A DNA stretch of 64,000 nucleotides, from assembly GCA_013400115.1 (NCBI GenBank), contig VXBP01008555.1:124001-188000 (forward strand), read 5' to 3'. The number at the start of each line of letters is the position of its first letter. Position 1 is the stretch's first letter. The notes below the pieces were generated by a model. It did no database searches, had not been told where the DNA came from, and saw only the letters and a program-made list of their open reading frames with translations. Position numbers and translations under genes: made by a program. Source of the stretch: Rhinopomastus cyanomelas (lineage: Eukaryota; Chordata; Aves; Bucerotiformes; Rhinopomastidae). Of the stretch, positions 20,639 to 31,531 are shown piece by piece.

Positions 20639-20793
20639 CACAGAATCACAGAACATTAGGGATTGGAAGGAACCTCGAAAGATCATCCAGTCCAATCCCC
20701 TTGCCAGAGCAGGATCATCTAGACCAAGTCATGTAGGAACATATCCAGTCAGGTTTTAAACACCTCCACAACTCCCCTGAGCAGCCTATTCCA
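20639..20793 (-). mobile_element. CR1 type 1 3' fragment
   Basis: Tail ACCACAGAATCACAGAACAT, then the ORF2 end antisense to about CTGAGCAGCCTATTCC. It abuts a type 3 element in the same orientation. Confidence 0.9.
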
Positions 20794-20794
20794 T

Positions 20795-21178
20795 AGACCA
20801 TGACCTCGACTGCTCTAGCTACTCAGTTTTTAAGCACCTCAAGGGATGGGGACTCCACCACCGCCCTGAGCAGCCTCTTCCAGTGCCCAAGCTCTCTCTC
20901 AGCAAAGAGCTTCTTCCGAAGATCCAATCTAAACCTCCCCTTGAGGGCCATTTCCCTTGTCCTATCATTAGGAATTTGGGAGAAGAGCACCAGCCTGGCT
21001 ACAACCTCCTTTGAGGCAGCTGTAGACAGCAGTAAGGTCTCCTCTCAGCCTCTTCTTCTCTAGATTAATAAGCCCAGTTCCCTCAGCTGCTCTTTACAGG
21101 CCCTGTTCTCTAGTGCTCTCCCCAGTCTCACTGCCCTTCTCTGGGCTTGCTCCAGCACCACAATGTCTTTGAGGTGTG
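20795..21178 (-). mobile_element. CR1 type 3 lacking its 3' tail
   Basis: Begins in the 3' UTR (GACCATGACCTCGACTGCTC) with the last ~65 bases of the tail replaced by the neighbouring type 1 copy. Continues antisense through ORF2 to TTGAGGTGTGG. Confidence 0.9.
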
Positions 21179-21847
21179 GCCAAAGACATTGAGATGCCTT
21201 TGAGATCCAGATGCCATTGACATCCAGATGCCTTCTGCCATCACATGAGTTCCTGAGGATGCTGACCCTGCTCTGGTACCGCAGCCCAAGTCTCTCAGGT
21301 CTGTGCCCTTTGTTGCCTTTGTGAGAGTCTCAGGGAGTCCCACCTGGGGCTCAGGAAGGGTCAGATCCATTTCCATGGAGCTCAGCAGTGCACAGCACGT
21401 CTCTGCACAGAGCAGACCATAAAGCTGATGCCTCATCATCTGGCTACTCAGAGAACGAACACCAGCAAATTGCTCCCCATAATTACACTGGAGAAGTGGA
21501 CAGCGGTCAGCTCCGTTCACTTCCTTCTCCTCCCATGGCTCTCTTTATTTTGATGCATTTCTTTCTTGTTTAATATGGTGGTTTTATGGGCAAAATGTGC
21601 TCAGGATGGTGTATAATGGGACCAACTGTGCAGAAATGTCATGCATGCGAAATCTATGCAAAGCCCCTGCTATGCTTGTGCCTGAATCAATTTAAAGAAG
21701 ACGCTCCATAAAACAGGATCAAGCCAGATTAAGCGCATACAAATGAGGCGGCCCGGGTGAGGCTCGGAGAATTCTGCTGGAGGCAGATGGAATACAAATG
21801 GAGAAAGGTTCTACTGGCCCATGTGTGAAACACAACTGACAGGCAGA
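21179..21847. other. Unique sequence, nothing recognised
   Basis: No gene. A short internal echo GAGATGCC/GAGATCCAGATGCC occurs near 21190-21230. The stretch 21600-21780 is unique and mixed in composition. Confidence 0.45.
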
Positions 21848-21966
21848 CATTTAGGACCCACCTGGACGTGTTCCTGTCCGACCTGGTCTGGGTGATCCTG
21901 CTGTGTCAGAGGGATTGGACTAGATGATCTTTCGAGGTCCCTTCCAATCCCTAATGATTCTATGAT
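21848..21966 (+). mobile_element. CR1 type 1 tail, first of a pile-up
   Basis: Runs CATTTAGGACCCACCTGGAC to CTAATGATTCTATGATC. The first member of five CR1 pieces within 0.9 kb. Confidence 0.9.
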
Positions 21967-21989
21967 CTGGAGAGGTTGGAGGTGAGAGA

Positions 21990-22189
21990 AACAGCTGCTT
22001 GAGAGTCCAGCACAGAGCCACAAAGATGATGGAGGGAGTGGAGCATCTTCCTGATGAGGAGAGGCTGAGAGAGCTGGGTCTCTTGAGCTTGGTAAAAAGG
22101 AGACTGAGGGGCCACCTCATTAATGTTGATTGGGCTAGAAGATCTTTCAAGGTCCCTTCCAATCCCTAATGTTCTGTGATTCTGTGATA
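21990..22189 (+). mobile_element. CR1 type 1 with internal deletion
   Basis: The ORF2 part encodes [21 protein letters not shown] codons and [16 protein letters not shown], then jumps at about 22138 straight to the 3' UTR (GGGCTAGAAGATCTTTCAAG). About 300 bp of the usual C-terminal coding region is deleted. Confidence 0.88.
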
Positions 22190-22194
22190 AAGAT

Positions 22195-22607
22195 GGAGAG
22201 GGAGGGTGTCAGGAGGAAGGAGCCAGGCTCTGCTCAGGGGCACCCAGTGATAGGACAAGGGGCAGCGGGCGTGAGCTGGAGCAGAGGAGGTTCCACATCA
22301 GTGTGAGAAAGAATTTCTTCCTGGTGAGGGTCCCAAGAGCCCTGGAAGGGGCTGCCCAGGGGGGTTGTGGAGTCTCCTTCTCTGGAGATGTTTCAAACCC
22401 TCCTGGCCGTGCGACTGGATCTAGGAGTCCCTGCTGTGGCAGGGGGATTGGACTGGATGATCATAGAATCATAATGGATTGGTAGGGACCTTGAAAGATC
22501 ATCTAGTCCAATCCACCTGCAACAGCAGGATCACCTAAACCAAGTCACACAGGACTTGAAGGTCTTTGAGGGTCCCTTCCAATCCTTAATGCTCTGTGAT
22601 TCTATGA
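22195..22607 (+). mobile_element. CR1 type 1 interrupted by an inverted CR1
   Basis: Runs from GGTGTCAGGAGGAAGGAGCC through [16 protein letters not shown] codons to GGATTGGACTGGATGAT at 22461, then resumes at about 22554 with GAAGGTCTTTGAGGGTCCCT and ends CTGATTCTATGAG-like. The gap is filled by the minus-strand CR1 at 22462-22553. Confidence 0.88.
22462..22553 (-). mobile_element. CR1 type 1 tail nested in antisense
   Basis: ATCATAGAATCATAATGGAT to AAGTCACACAGGA: a 90-bp tail inserted in opposite orientation within the host CR1's 3' UTR. Confidence 0.88.
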
Positions 22608-22671
22608 GAAGTCCCCCTCTGCAAAAGACACTTGAAGACAGCTAGAACAAAATGCCCAACAGGAGGCTACA

Positions 22672-22740
22672 CGGGGCAGGGGGATTGGGCCAGATGATCT
22701 GTCGAGGTCCCTTCCAACCCCTAATGTTCTGTGATTCAGT
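22672..22740 (+). mobile_element. CR1 type 1 tail, about 70 bp
   Basis: GGGGATTGGGCCAGATGATC to CTAATGTTCTGTGATTC. Last piece of the pile-up starting at 21848. Confidence 0.88.
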
Positions 22741-23283
22741 CTCCCAGCAAAGCCCCTGGAGAGCAGCGCCGACTTCCGTGGCAGGCGGCACAGCTTCCCG
22801 AGAAATCGAATTCACTGGAGGGCAAAGCCAATCAGGACTGCTGCCTCCGTGCTGTTTGCTTTGCTTTTGCATTTGTTTTGTGCTCTGCTATCATTTCCAC
22901 TTCTCAGCTTGCTGCAGCTTTTCCTACTGGCGCTGCCTAGCAGCCTCCCCAGGATGGTAACGGCAGCCGTGGCAGCGCCGCGCTGCAGACTGCACTGTGA
23001 AAAAAGCAAGCAGATTGGGAACTTCTGTTCTCGTAATCCGAGAATGAGGGCAGCACATTGAAAATTGATGAAAGGAAAGACTCCTTTTTTTTCACACAAT
23101 TAGCTGCTGGAAATCATTGCCAGGAGGTTGGTTTTTTTCTTTTTCCTTGCAACTGAAAACTTGGCCGGCTGCACAAAATGAATTGGACTTTTATGTGAAT
23201 GGCACCACCTAGCAACAGGGCTTTTGGGGAGCCCCAGCGGGCTACATAGTCCATTATTCCAGTAAGGGGGCTCTGGGTCAGCT
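22741..23283. other. Unique sequence, nothing recognised
   Basis: Slightly CpG-containing (GGCAGCGCCGCGCTGC near 22970) and without repeats. ORFs in this area are short and unrecognised. Confidence 0.45.
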
Positions 23284-23688
23284 TCCTGAGGAGAGGCTGA
23301 GGGAGCTGGGGGTGTTGAGACTGGAGGACACTCAGGGGGTCTTCTGTCTCTCTCTCCAACTCCATGAAGGGAGGTTGTAGTCACCTGGGGGTCGGGCTCT
23401 TCTCCCAGGCAGCCAGCACCAGGATGAGAGGGCAGGGCCTGAAGCTGCACCAGGAGAGGGTTAGGCTGGATGTCAGGAAGCCCTTCCTCCTGGAAAGGGT
23501 GCTCAGAGCCTGGACTGGACTGCCCAGGGCAGTGGTGGAGTCCCCATCCCTGGAGGTGTTGAAGGCCAACCTGGCTGTGGCCCCTTAGTGCTCTGGTGTG
23601 GCCACTGAGGTGATGTTAGGTGCTGGTCTGAGCTGGCTGAGCTCAGAGGGCTTCTCCAGCCTCAATCATTCTGTGATTCTGTGTGATC
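23284..23688 (+). mobile_element. CR1 type 2 3' fragment
   Basis: Plus frame reads [20 protein letters not shown] ... [20 protein letters not shown]. The tail is CAATCATTCTGTGATTCTGT. Confidence 0.92.
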
Positions 23689-23758
23689 CTGAAGAAACAC
23701 AGTCCCACCATTAGCTTGCAAGTCCATATCCATGTGCCATCCTTTTGGTTCTGTCTCC

Positions 23759-23832
23759 ATCCTGCTGTGGCAGAGGAATTGGACTAGATGATCTTCTGAG
23801 GTCCCTTCCAATCCCTAATGTTCTGTGATTCC
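23759..23832 (+). mobile_element. CR1 type 1 tail with shared downstream flank
   Basis: ATCCTGCTGTGGCAGAGGAA to CTAATGTTCTGTGATTC. The sequence just beyond it recurs after another CR1 at 42057. Confidence 0.88.
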
Positions 23833-23880
23833 ATATCTTTTGTTAGCCTTTTGCCTTCAGGAAGTGGAGGTGGAATCAGA
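23833..23880 (+). repeat. 48-bp flank shared with 42060-42107
   Basis: Starts ATATCTTTTG and ends GGAGGTGGAATCAGA. Aligned without gaps to 42060-42107 it matches at 42 of 48 positions. It is not part of the usual CR1 tail, since other type 1 copies lack it. Confidence 0.8.
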
Positions 23881-24593
23881 GTCCATGTAATCACTTGTGC
23901 ACACTCTGGTTCTGTCCCACTGGAGAGAACCAAAAGCTAATTCACTTTCTAGAAGAGTTATGAAGTATCAGGGCTCAGGCAGAGATGAGGAAGCTGCTCC
24001 TGTGTGTCTCATGTGAACAACCCAACTCATCCCTCCCTGGATATGACTGTCACTAAACCAGGAGGCAGACTCCTCTGGCACCAGACCCAGTATTCTTGGA
24101 AACAGTGAGTTTTTTCTTGTGAGAAACTTTGGGAAAACAATGTGCCCTCAGGCTGCTGGGGAGAAATCCACTTGCAAACAGAGCTCCAAGTCCCCAGGCT
24201 TTGGGCTTGGAGTCAGGAGTTGAAGCCCACGTGAGGATGAGCTGCTGCTGTTGTTTAATGCATGTCCCTGGGACGTATGGCTAGCAGGGACGAGGGCCCA
24301 CCCCAGCACTGAAACCCATCTGCTGTTTGGTTTGGGGGCATACTTGAGAGAAAATCTATTCTGAATCTGTTCAGATGATCCTAAATATTTCAGTTGCACT
24401 GTTTAAGATATTCCCACAACCCCAAACCAAGTGCATGGCCTTAGGAGGACAAGAGGGACTGAAAGCGATGAGAATGATCTGCAGTCCCCTTTCAACAACA
24501 ACAGGAAAAGGAGCATTTAATTCAGATTATTATAGAAAGTGAAGTGAACACAGAAACCTACATATCTGGCAGTTCTGGAGTTGTTTGCTTACA
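23881..24593. other. Unique sequence, nothing recognised
   Basis: No repeat beyond the shared 48-bp flank at its left. No plausible gene. Confidence 0.45.
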
Positions 24594-24667
24594 GACTTGA
24601 AGAGAGGAGATGTGAGGAACCAATTCTTTGCTGTGAGGGTGGGGAGGTGCTGGAACAGGTTGCCTGT
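24594..24667 (+). mobile_element. Short CR1 fragment of another type
   Basis: GATGTGAGGAACCAATTCTT to GGTGCTGGAACAGGTTGCC matches the ORF2 region just upstream of the end in older CR1 forms. It is cut at GGTTGCC, where a type 1 copy begins. Confidence 0.65.
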
Positions 24668-25390
24668 ATAGGTTGGGGAATGAACTGTAGGAGAGCAGTG
24701 GAGGAGAAAGGGATCTGGGGCTCCTGGTGGCCAGCAGGATGGCCAGGAGCGAGCAATGGGCCACTGCCATCCTGGGGTGGATCAGAACGGGGGTGGTTAG
24801 TACATCAAGAGATGTTCTCCTCTCCATCAGCTCTGCCCTGCTGAAAGTGTCCACATCTGGAATGTTGTGTCCAGTTCTGGGGTCCTCAGTTCCAGGACAC
24901 AGAACTGCTTGAGAGTCCAGTGCAGAGCCACAGCGATGAGGAAGGGAGGAGAGCATCTCCCTGCTGAGGAAAGGCTGAGGGGGGAGCTGAGACTATTTAA
25001 CTGGGGGAAAAAAGGAGCCTGAGGAGTGACCCCATGAATTTTGATCCATATGTGTCAGGAGGATGGAGCCAGGCCTCTGCTCAGTGTCATTTCATGATAG
25101 GACAAGGGCAATAGATGTCAGCTGCAACAGAGGAGGCTCCACACCAATGTGAGAAGGACCTTCTTCCCAGTGAGGGTGACAGAGCCCTGGAAGGGGCTGC
25201 CCAGGGGGGTTGTGGAGTCTCCTTCACTGAGACATTTAAGACCCACTTGGACATGTTCCTGTGTGACTTGGTCTGGGTGATCCTGCTGTGTCAGGAGGAT
25301 TGGAGTGGATGTTCTTTCAAGGTCCCTTCCAGTCCCTAATGTTCTGTGATTCTGTGCCTCTAGGATTCTGTGATTCTTTTCTATGATTCT
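24668..25390 (+). mobile_element. CR1 type 1, 0.72 kb
   Basis: Covers the ORF2 region from GERGIWGSWWPAGWPG-like codons (frame-shifted), GATGTTCTCCTCTCCATCAG, the junction CCACATCTGGAATGTTGTGT, to the end (FLCDLV) and an unusually long octamer tail to 25390 (GTGATTCTTTTCTATGATTC). Useful as the minisatellite-free reference for the copies at 41524 and 63592. Confidence 0.92.
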
Positions 25391-25830
25391 CTTAGGTGGC
25401 TGTTGACAGAAGTCGCTCTTTTCTGCCAAACCACTTGTTATTTGCTTGTTCAGCCCTTCACGTGGCCCAGGAACAACTGAAAATGCTGTGTTGGGTGGGA
25501 GTTTGTCTTCTTGTGTTAAAAAACCCCGTGTGGCCATTCATTCTGATTAAAAATTGGAAGCTTTCAGAAAGCTTGACCTTCCGAGTGTGAAAGCCTGTTA
25601 CCGCTCTTCAAGAAGTCATTTTTCATGAGGAAATCGAGGCGATGAAGCAATGCAGCTTGTAAAAACACACACACCCCACCTCCTAGCTTTGTTTGTCATC
25701 GTGTGTTCCCTCCCATGGCTGTGCCAGGAACACAGCCACGTGCTCGAGAACAGCAGGCTCCTGGGGTCTGCCTTGGTTGGACTCCACAAGCTATGAGGTG
25801 CAGGAGCTGGGCTTTGGAGGAGCGAGGACA
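25391..25830. other. Unique sequence, nothing recognised
   Basis: Includes an AACACACACACACC-like short run near 25665. No gene. Confidence 0.45.
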
Positions 25831-25926
25831 AAACTGGATCTAGGGGATCCTGCTGTGGCAGGGGGATTGGACTAGATGATCTTTTGAGGTCCCTTCCCAT
25901 CCCTAATGTTCTGTGACTCTGTGAAT
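25831..25926 (+). mobile_element. CR1 type 1 tail, about 95 bp
   Basis: ACTGGATCTAGGGGATCCTG to GTGACTCTGTGAATTCTG. Truncated at the ORF2 stop codon. Confidence 0.9.
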
Positions 25927-26225
25927 TCTGCACCTGCTGTGCCTCTTGCTATTTGCAGCTGAATAACTGAGGGGTTTAGATTTTAATTCAGGTGTCTCCA
26001 AAGCTGACAATTTCACCGCTTTCCCAGAACAACAAACCCTTCACTTAAACATGAGGTTAGTTTTAACTGCGAGCCTCAACTGCTCTTTCTCGATTTGAGG
26101 AGCATCCAGAGATGCTGAGAATGCTGCTCTCATCTCCCCCAAGCATTTCAAGAACCTGTTCCAGGCCCAGTCTATTTCCCTTTGCTTCTTGCTCTTAATC
26201 CTAAAGCAGGATCACTTTGTTTTCA

Positions 26226-26503
26226 CAGAATCACAGGACATTAGAGATTGGAAAGGACCTTGAAAGATCATCATAGAATCACAGAATCATTAGGGATTGG
26301 AAGGGACCTCAAAAGATCATCTAGTCCAATCTCTCTGGTACTGCAGGATCCCCTAGATCCAGTCACACAGGAACACAACCAAGTGGGTTTTAAACATCTC
26401 CAGAGAAGCAGACTCCACAACCTCCTGGGCAGCCCCTTCCAGAGCTCTGTCACCCTCACCATGAAGAAGCTTCTGGTCATAGTTATGTGGAACCTCCTGT
26501 GTT
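26226..26503 (-). mobile_element. CR1 type 1 with stacked partial tail
   Basis: A 45-bp partial tail (ACAGGACATTAGAGATTGGA to AAAGATCATC) precedes a complete tail that begins at 26273. ORF2 antisense continues to ATTCACATAAC-like codons near 26495. Confidence 0.9.
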
Positions 26504-27138
26504 GTTTTAAAGGGAAGCAGCCCAGGACACTCATGAGGCAGCCCTACTGAGATGTTTTTCTAGCCTAGACTAAAGCTTTTGGAGCTGGACTCTTGGTAGG
26601 TGGAGTGGGCTGGTGGCTTGGTTCCTTGTGCACCTTGAGAAATGTGTCTGTGTGCTACTTCACATAATGAGTAGGGCAGGAAAGTCAGCTCTAGCTACTC
26701 CTTCCTCAGTGAACAACCGCTCTCTGACTGTCTTAGAAGCAGATAATCCCCACACAAGACTTTTTAAAGCCTTGTTTGCTACTTCTCCTTACAGACCAAG
26801 ACACTTCTAGTCCTCCTCTGCCCTTCTGCTCATCAGAAAGACTCCCATCCTTGGCTCTCCTTGTGCTCCAACCAAGGGAGAATATTTCCCAGTGATATCT
26901 CTGTTAATCTTGTCAGAAGAACTGAACATATCACCAGCAGAGATGTTTTCATTGAAATCTTTGTCAGTTTTTCCACCCTCCCCAGCACAAAGGCTTTTGA
27001 GACTTGGGCTGCACCTGCTGCAGCGTTTTCTTGACAATAAAATACAAAGAAAGGGCAGTGGAGAGGCAGAGATGGATTTTGAATGTGTGAAAAGTATTGT
27101 CTCAGGGTTTTCCTCTTGCGAAAGGATTCTCTTAGTAA
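26504..27138. other. Unique sequence, nothing recognised
   Basis: No CR1 or tandem repeat. Minus ORFs 26807-27150 overlap in two frames and resemble nothing known to me. Confidence 0.45.
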
Positions 27139-27704
27139 ACACAGAATCAAAGAATCAAAGAATGTTAGGGACTGGAAGGGACCTCAAAAGATCATCCAGC
27201 CCAGTCCCCTCACCACAACAGGATCACCTAGATCCAGTTGCACAGGAACATGGCCAGGTGGGTTTGAAGCATCTCAAGAGAAAGAGACTCCATAACCACC
27301 CTGGGCAGCCCCTTCCAGTGCTCTGTCATCCTCACCATGAAGAAGTTCCTTCTCCTGTTGATGTGGAACCTCTTCTGTTCCAGCTCACACCCGCTGCTCC
27401 TTGTTCTATCATCAGGTGCCCCTGAGCAGAGCCTGGCTCCATCCTCCTGACATCCACCCTTCACACATTGATCAACATCCATGGGGTCACCACTCAGTCT
27501 CCTTTTCCCCAGCTCAAGAGCCCCAGCTCCCTCAGCCTTTCCTCAGCAGGGAGACGCTCCCCTCCCTTCACTATCTCTGTGGCTCTGCCCTGGGCTCTCT
27601 CCAGCAGCTCTGTGTCCATCTGACACTGAGAAGCCCACAACTTGACACAAGATTCCAGATGTGATCTCAGCAGGGCAGAACAGAGGGGAAGGACAACCTC
27701 TGTT
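27139..27704 (-). mobile_element. CR1 type 1, 0.57 kb, open C-terminus
   Basis: Octamer end expanded as AGAATCAAAGAATCAAAGAA. The minus frame reads [20 protein letters not shown] to [10 protein letters not shown] without a stop. The body reaches upstream codons for AEITSGILCQVV-type sequence near 27690. Confidence 0.93.
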
Positions 27705-28669
27705 TCATTTCCACATTCTTATTGCTCTTCCTTTCAGCAAGAACATTTATCTGTTTAAAAGCTGCCCCAGCCCTGAGTGCAAACACCAAGTCATCCTCAG
27801 CCCTCTGCGCTGCTCAACCTGCATTATCCCCGTGCTCTAGGCTTGTGCTGCATCTTCACCAAAGCAGAGAAGGGCTTGGGGATTCCTTAAGAATGAGAGC
27901 AGATGAAAAGCAGGAAATCTGGAAACCAAACAGAAGATAAATGACTTTTCCTGGATTTTTTTTCTTGTCTGGACCCCAGCAGGACCCGAGAACACAGATC
28001 CAATGAAACAAGTCCCTGTAGAGCTGCGACTAGAGCGGTGCGTAAAGTGAGCCCAGCCATGTCTAGGCATCTCCTGGGACAAATATCACCTGAAGCAGCT
28101 ATTATGAAGGAAAGGAGCAGACAACCCATGCAAGACATTCCATGGGGCTTTATGGATCCCCAAGGAGAGATAATTAAGAGCTTTTCCTCGTGAACTGGTG
28201 CACTGCCAGGTAGCAAAGCTGAACGACGGCTTCCGTGTCGAACATCATGTTTCCTTCTCGCTGGCAGTCTCTGGTGTGCAATTCCAGCAACCAGACAGCT
28301 TGAAGTGAGGACCACGGGTTCATTAGAGTTGATCAGACACAAAGGATCAGGGCCTGTGAAATGCCTACAGCTCTCTGTCAGCCCCAGGATCCTGGAGAAA
28401 AGCTTCCAGTCTGTTCAGAAAGCTTCTGCTCCTGCTTCTAGCACAGAGATGGGTGTTTAGGCACCACAGGTATGGCTGAAGTGGAGGTCAGTGTTCCCAG
28501 AGCCCCTGAAGCCTGCCTGAGTGCTGTGTGTCAGCAAGAAACAGAGTAATGAGAGACTTCAGCTCCAAGGGGCTTAACAGAGAAGCAGAAAAGGTTTATT
28601 TAATAAATTGCATCTTACCAGCCCAAAATTGGTGCCTAGAAGGTTCTAAGTGGGTCTAGGTACAAGTAG
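27705..28669. other. Unique sequence, nothing recognised
   Basis: About 960 bases free of repeats. The minus ORF at 27887-28342 (151 codons) shows no recognisable domain. Confidence 0.45.
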
Positions 28670-28752
28670 AATCACAGAACATCAGGGGTAGGCAGGGACC
28701 TTGAAAGATCATCTGGTCCAATCCCCCTGCCACAGCAGGATCAGCTAGAAGG
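28670..28752 (-). mobile_element. CR1 type 1 tail, about 80 bp
   Basis: GAATCACAGAACATCAGGGG to CCACAGCAGGATCAGCTAGA. Only the 3' UTR remains. Confidence 0.88.
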
Positions 28753-28916
28753 TTAGGCTGGGCCCAAACCTGGCTCTTTCAAGTGCAGATGTGGTGCTTG
28801 ATCTAGTAAATCATTTCTCCTTTCTCCTACCCCTAAATGCTTTGACACTGGGAAAGGCAGTGCTACTGACTTTCCTTTAGAGAGGAGGTAAATTATCCTA
28901 ATGAGGAAAGACTGGT

Positions 28917-29480
28917 CATAGAATCACAGACTGTTGGGGTCTGGAAGGGACCTCGAAATGTCATCCAGTCCAATCCCCCTGACACAGCAGGATCTTCTAG
29001 AGCAACTCACACAGGAACAGGTCCATGCGGGTTTGAAACTTATACAGAGAAGGAGACTCCACAACATCCCTGGGCAGCCCCTTCCAGGACTCTGTCACCT
29101 TCACCATGAAGAAGGTCCTTCTCACATTGGTGTGGAACCTCCTCTGCTCCAGCTCACACCCGCTGCCCCTTGTCCTGTCACTGGGTGCCCCTGAGCAGAG
29201 CCTGGCTCCATCCTCCTGACACCCACCCTTCACATATTGATCAACATCCATGAGGTCACTCCTCAGTCTCTTTTTCTTCAAGCTGAAGAGCCCCAGCTCC
29301 CTCAGCCTCTCCTCAGCAGGGAGATGTTCCCCTCCCTCCATCATCCCTGTGGCTCTGCACTGGACTCTCTCCAGCAGCTCTGTGTCCTTGTGGATCTGAG
29401 GGGCTGAGAACTGGCCACAAGACTCCAGCTGTGGTCTTAGCAGGGCAGAGCAGAGGCGGAGAAGAACCTCTCTCATTGCT
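28917..29480 (-). mobile_element. CR1 type 1, longest uninterrupted ORF2 end
   Basis: The minus frame is open for roughly 160 CR1 codons, from [20 protein letters not shown] through [40 protein letters not shown] and [20 protein letters not shown] to FLCELL. The intact frame indicates a young insertion; the final residues ELL replace the usual DWI. The open frame continues upstream into non-CR1 sequence by chance. Confidence 0.95.
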
Positions 29481-30338
29481 TCTGCAGGACCAGTGCAGTC
29501 AAACCCCGGAGGCACTGCTGGAAAGGGCTGCAGCACAGCTCCGAGAGCCACCCAAAGTCTGAGGCACAGCACTCCCCTTTAGGGAGCAGAGCTGGGGGGG
29601 AGCAGCAAGGCAAAGGAGATAAAGATTCCCACGAACAAATGACTGCTTTCTTCTGTCCGTTTTTTTTGTTCCCCAAAACAAAGAGAAGAGTGAAGAGCAC
29701 CCGTTTAATTTGTGAATTTCACAGCTTCAGCTGCCACAAGAGACGAGGAGGGGAAAGAAGAATTGCAGAAAGCCCAACAACAGCCATGGAAAGTGCCCCA
29801 AGTATTAATGGCAGCTGATCAATAACTAATCCGCAGTGTTCCAGTTACCAACTTGATGGAGAAAATTCACGGTGCTTAAGTAATTCCAACTAATCTTAAT
29901 GACTGCCTCCATGCCTCCGCGCCCGCAGAGCTCTGTGAAATTTATAGAAAAATGTCATTTCGCCTCTCTGAATATTTTTTTTCCTTCCCCCCTCGCAGTC
30001 ATCAAAGGAGCATGAAAAATGCTCTTAGAAATCTGCTATCTCTCGCTGCCAGATGAGGGCTTCAAAAGGCAAGCACTCCTTTTTTTTTGGGTGGTAAGCA
30101 GGGAAGATGATGAATACATTATCTAGTTAACAAGGAAAAAAATAGCCAAACACTCGATTTTACATTCTTACTTATTTATCCCGGGCATCAGCCCCTCTTT
30201 GTCTGCCTCAGCCTCTTCCCTGCTCAAAAAAATAAGGCTGAGTTAGAGGAATCAGCTACAAGTAGAACACGGAGGTAGATGTTTGCGTCCTGGTTTTAAT
30301 TGGTGCTCCTTGAGAAAACGTTTTGAAAGGGAAAGATC
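29481..30338. promoter_or_regulatory. Unique stretch, candidate conserved non-coding element
   Basis: 29800-30190 is repeat-free and AT-rich with words such as TGATCAATAACTAATCCG, GTAATTCCAACTAATCTTAA and GAGCATGAAAAATGCTC (an inverted repeat around AAA). No ORF. Enhancer-like texture only. Confidence 0.33.
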
Positions 30339-30675
30339 AGAGAATCACAGGACATCAGGGATTGGAAGGGACCTCGAAAGATCCTCCAGTCCAATCCCCC
30401 TGCCACGTCAGGTTCCCCTACATCCAGTCACACAGGAACATGGCAAGGAGGGTTTTAAGCATCTCCAGAGAAGGAGACTCCACAACCCCCTGGGCAGGTC
30501 CTTCCAGGGCTCCGTCACCCTCACTGGGAAGAAGTTCCTTCTCATATTGATGTGGAACCTCCTGTGTTCCAGCTGACACTCATTGCCCCTTGTCCTGTCA
30601 TTAGATGACACTGCAAAGAGTCTGCCTCCATCCTCCTGATGCCCACCCTTCACGTATTTATAAACATTAATATCA
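30339..30675 (-). mobile_element. CR1 type 1 fragment
   Basis: Tail AGAGAATCACAGGACATCAG. The minus frame reads [20 protein letters not shown] and [20 protein letters not shown] before a frameshift near the end. Confidence 0.93.
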
Positions 30676-30728
30676 TCATAGACCCTTAGAATGTTCAGGG
30701 TGGATGGGGACTGAGGTCTGTGAAGGTC

Positions 30729-31102
30729 GCAGGCTGGAAACCAGTCACCATTACCCACCCAGGTCAGCCCAGAAAGGACATCACCAGCAGGTTACTTGTT
30801 AAACAGCAGCCTGCTTGTTAAACAGCATAGAATCATAGAACATTCTGGGCTGGAAGGGACCTCTGGAGATCATCTAGTCCAACCTCCCTACACAGGGACA
30901 ACTCTACTTAGGGCAGGTTGCTCAGAGCCTCATCAAGCCTGACCTTCAATGACTCCAGGGACTGGGGTCACCCCACTACATCCATGAGCAGCCCCTTCCA
31001 GCCATCAACCACCCTCACACTGAAGAACTTGTTGCTAAGATCCAGCCTCAATCTCTCCTTTCCCAGTCTGAACCCACTGCTCCTTGTCCTCTCCATACAA
31101 AC
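30729..31102 (-). repeat. Inverted duplication, left arm
   Basis: Reverse complement of 33573-33916. The homology covers ~90 bp of unique flank (GCAGGCTGGAAACCAGTCAC onward) plus the adjoining type 5 CR1 3' end. The left arm has an extra ~20 bp near TTGTTAAACAGCAGCCTGC, a short local duplication. Confidence 0.85.
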
Positions 31103-31272
31103 CCTCTTGAAAAGACCTTCCCCTACCTTCATGCAGGACCCCCTCAGGTACTGGAAGGTCAAAAGAAGGTCCCCCCAGAGCCTCTTTTCTCCAGGCTGAA
31201 CAGCCTCAACTCTCTCAGCCTGTCCTCATACAGGAGATGGTCCATTCCCCTGATCATTTTAGTGGCCCTAAA
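30827..31272 (-). mobile_element. CR1 type 5, 0.45 kb
   Basis: Tail AACATTCTGGGCTGGAAGGG. The minus strand encodes LVRVVDGWKGLLMDVVG-like and MTFQYLRGSCMKVGEGLFKR segments. The 5' break is at AGTGGCCCTAAAG. Confidence 0.9.
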
Positions 31273-31325
31273 GGTCAATGTGGTGGTTTCAAGACTTCTC
31301 TGTGTTTTCCCTGGTAAAAGCTGAT

Positions 31326-31531
31326 GAATCACAGAATCACAGAACATTAGGGATTGGAAGGGACCTCGAAAGATCATCTAGTCCAGTCCCCCTGCCACAG
31401 CAGGATTCCCTAGATCAAGTTGAACTAGAACATGTCCAGGTGGGTTTTAAACATCTCCAGAAAAGGAGACTCCACAACCCCTCCAGGCAGCCCCTTCCAG
31501 TGCTCTGTCACCCTCACTGAGGAGAAGTTGA
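31326..31531 (-). mobile_element. CR1 type 1 3' fragment
   Basis: Complete tail and ORF2 end antisense, with GAACTAGAACATG in place of the usual CACACAGGAACATG. Truncated at GAGGAGAAGTT. Confidence 0.9.

Noticed and set aside
28997..29572. 191-codon minus-strand open frame
   Set aside because: CR1 ORF2 end with chance upstream extension.
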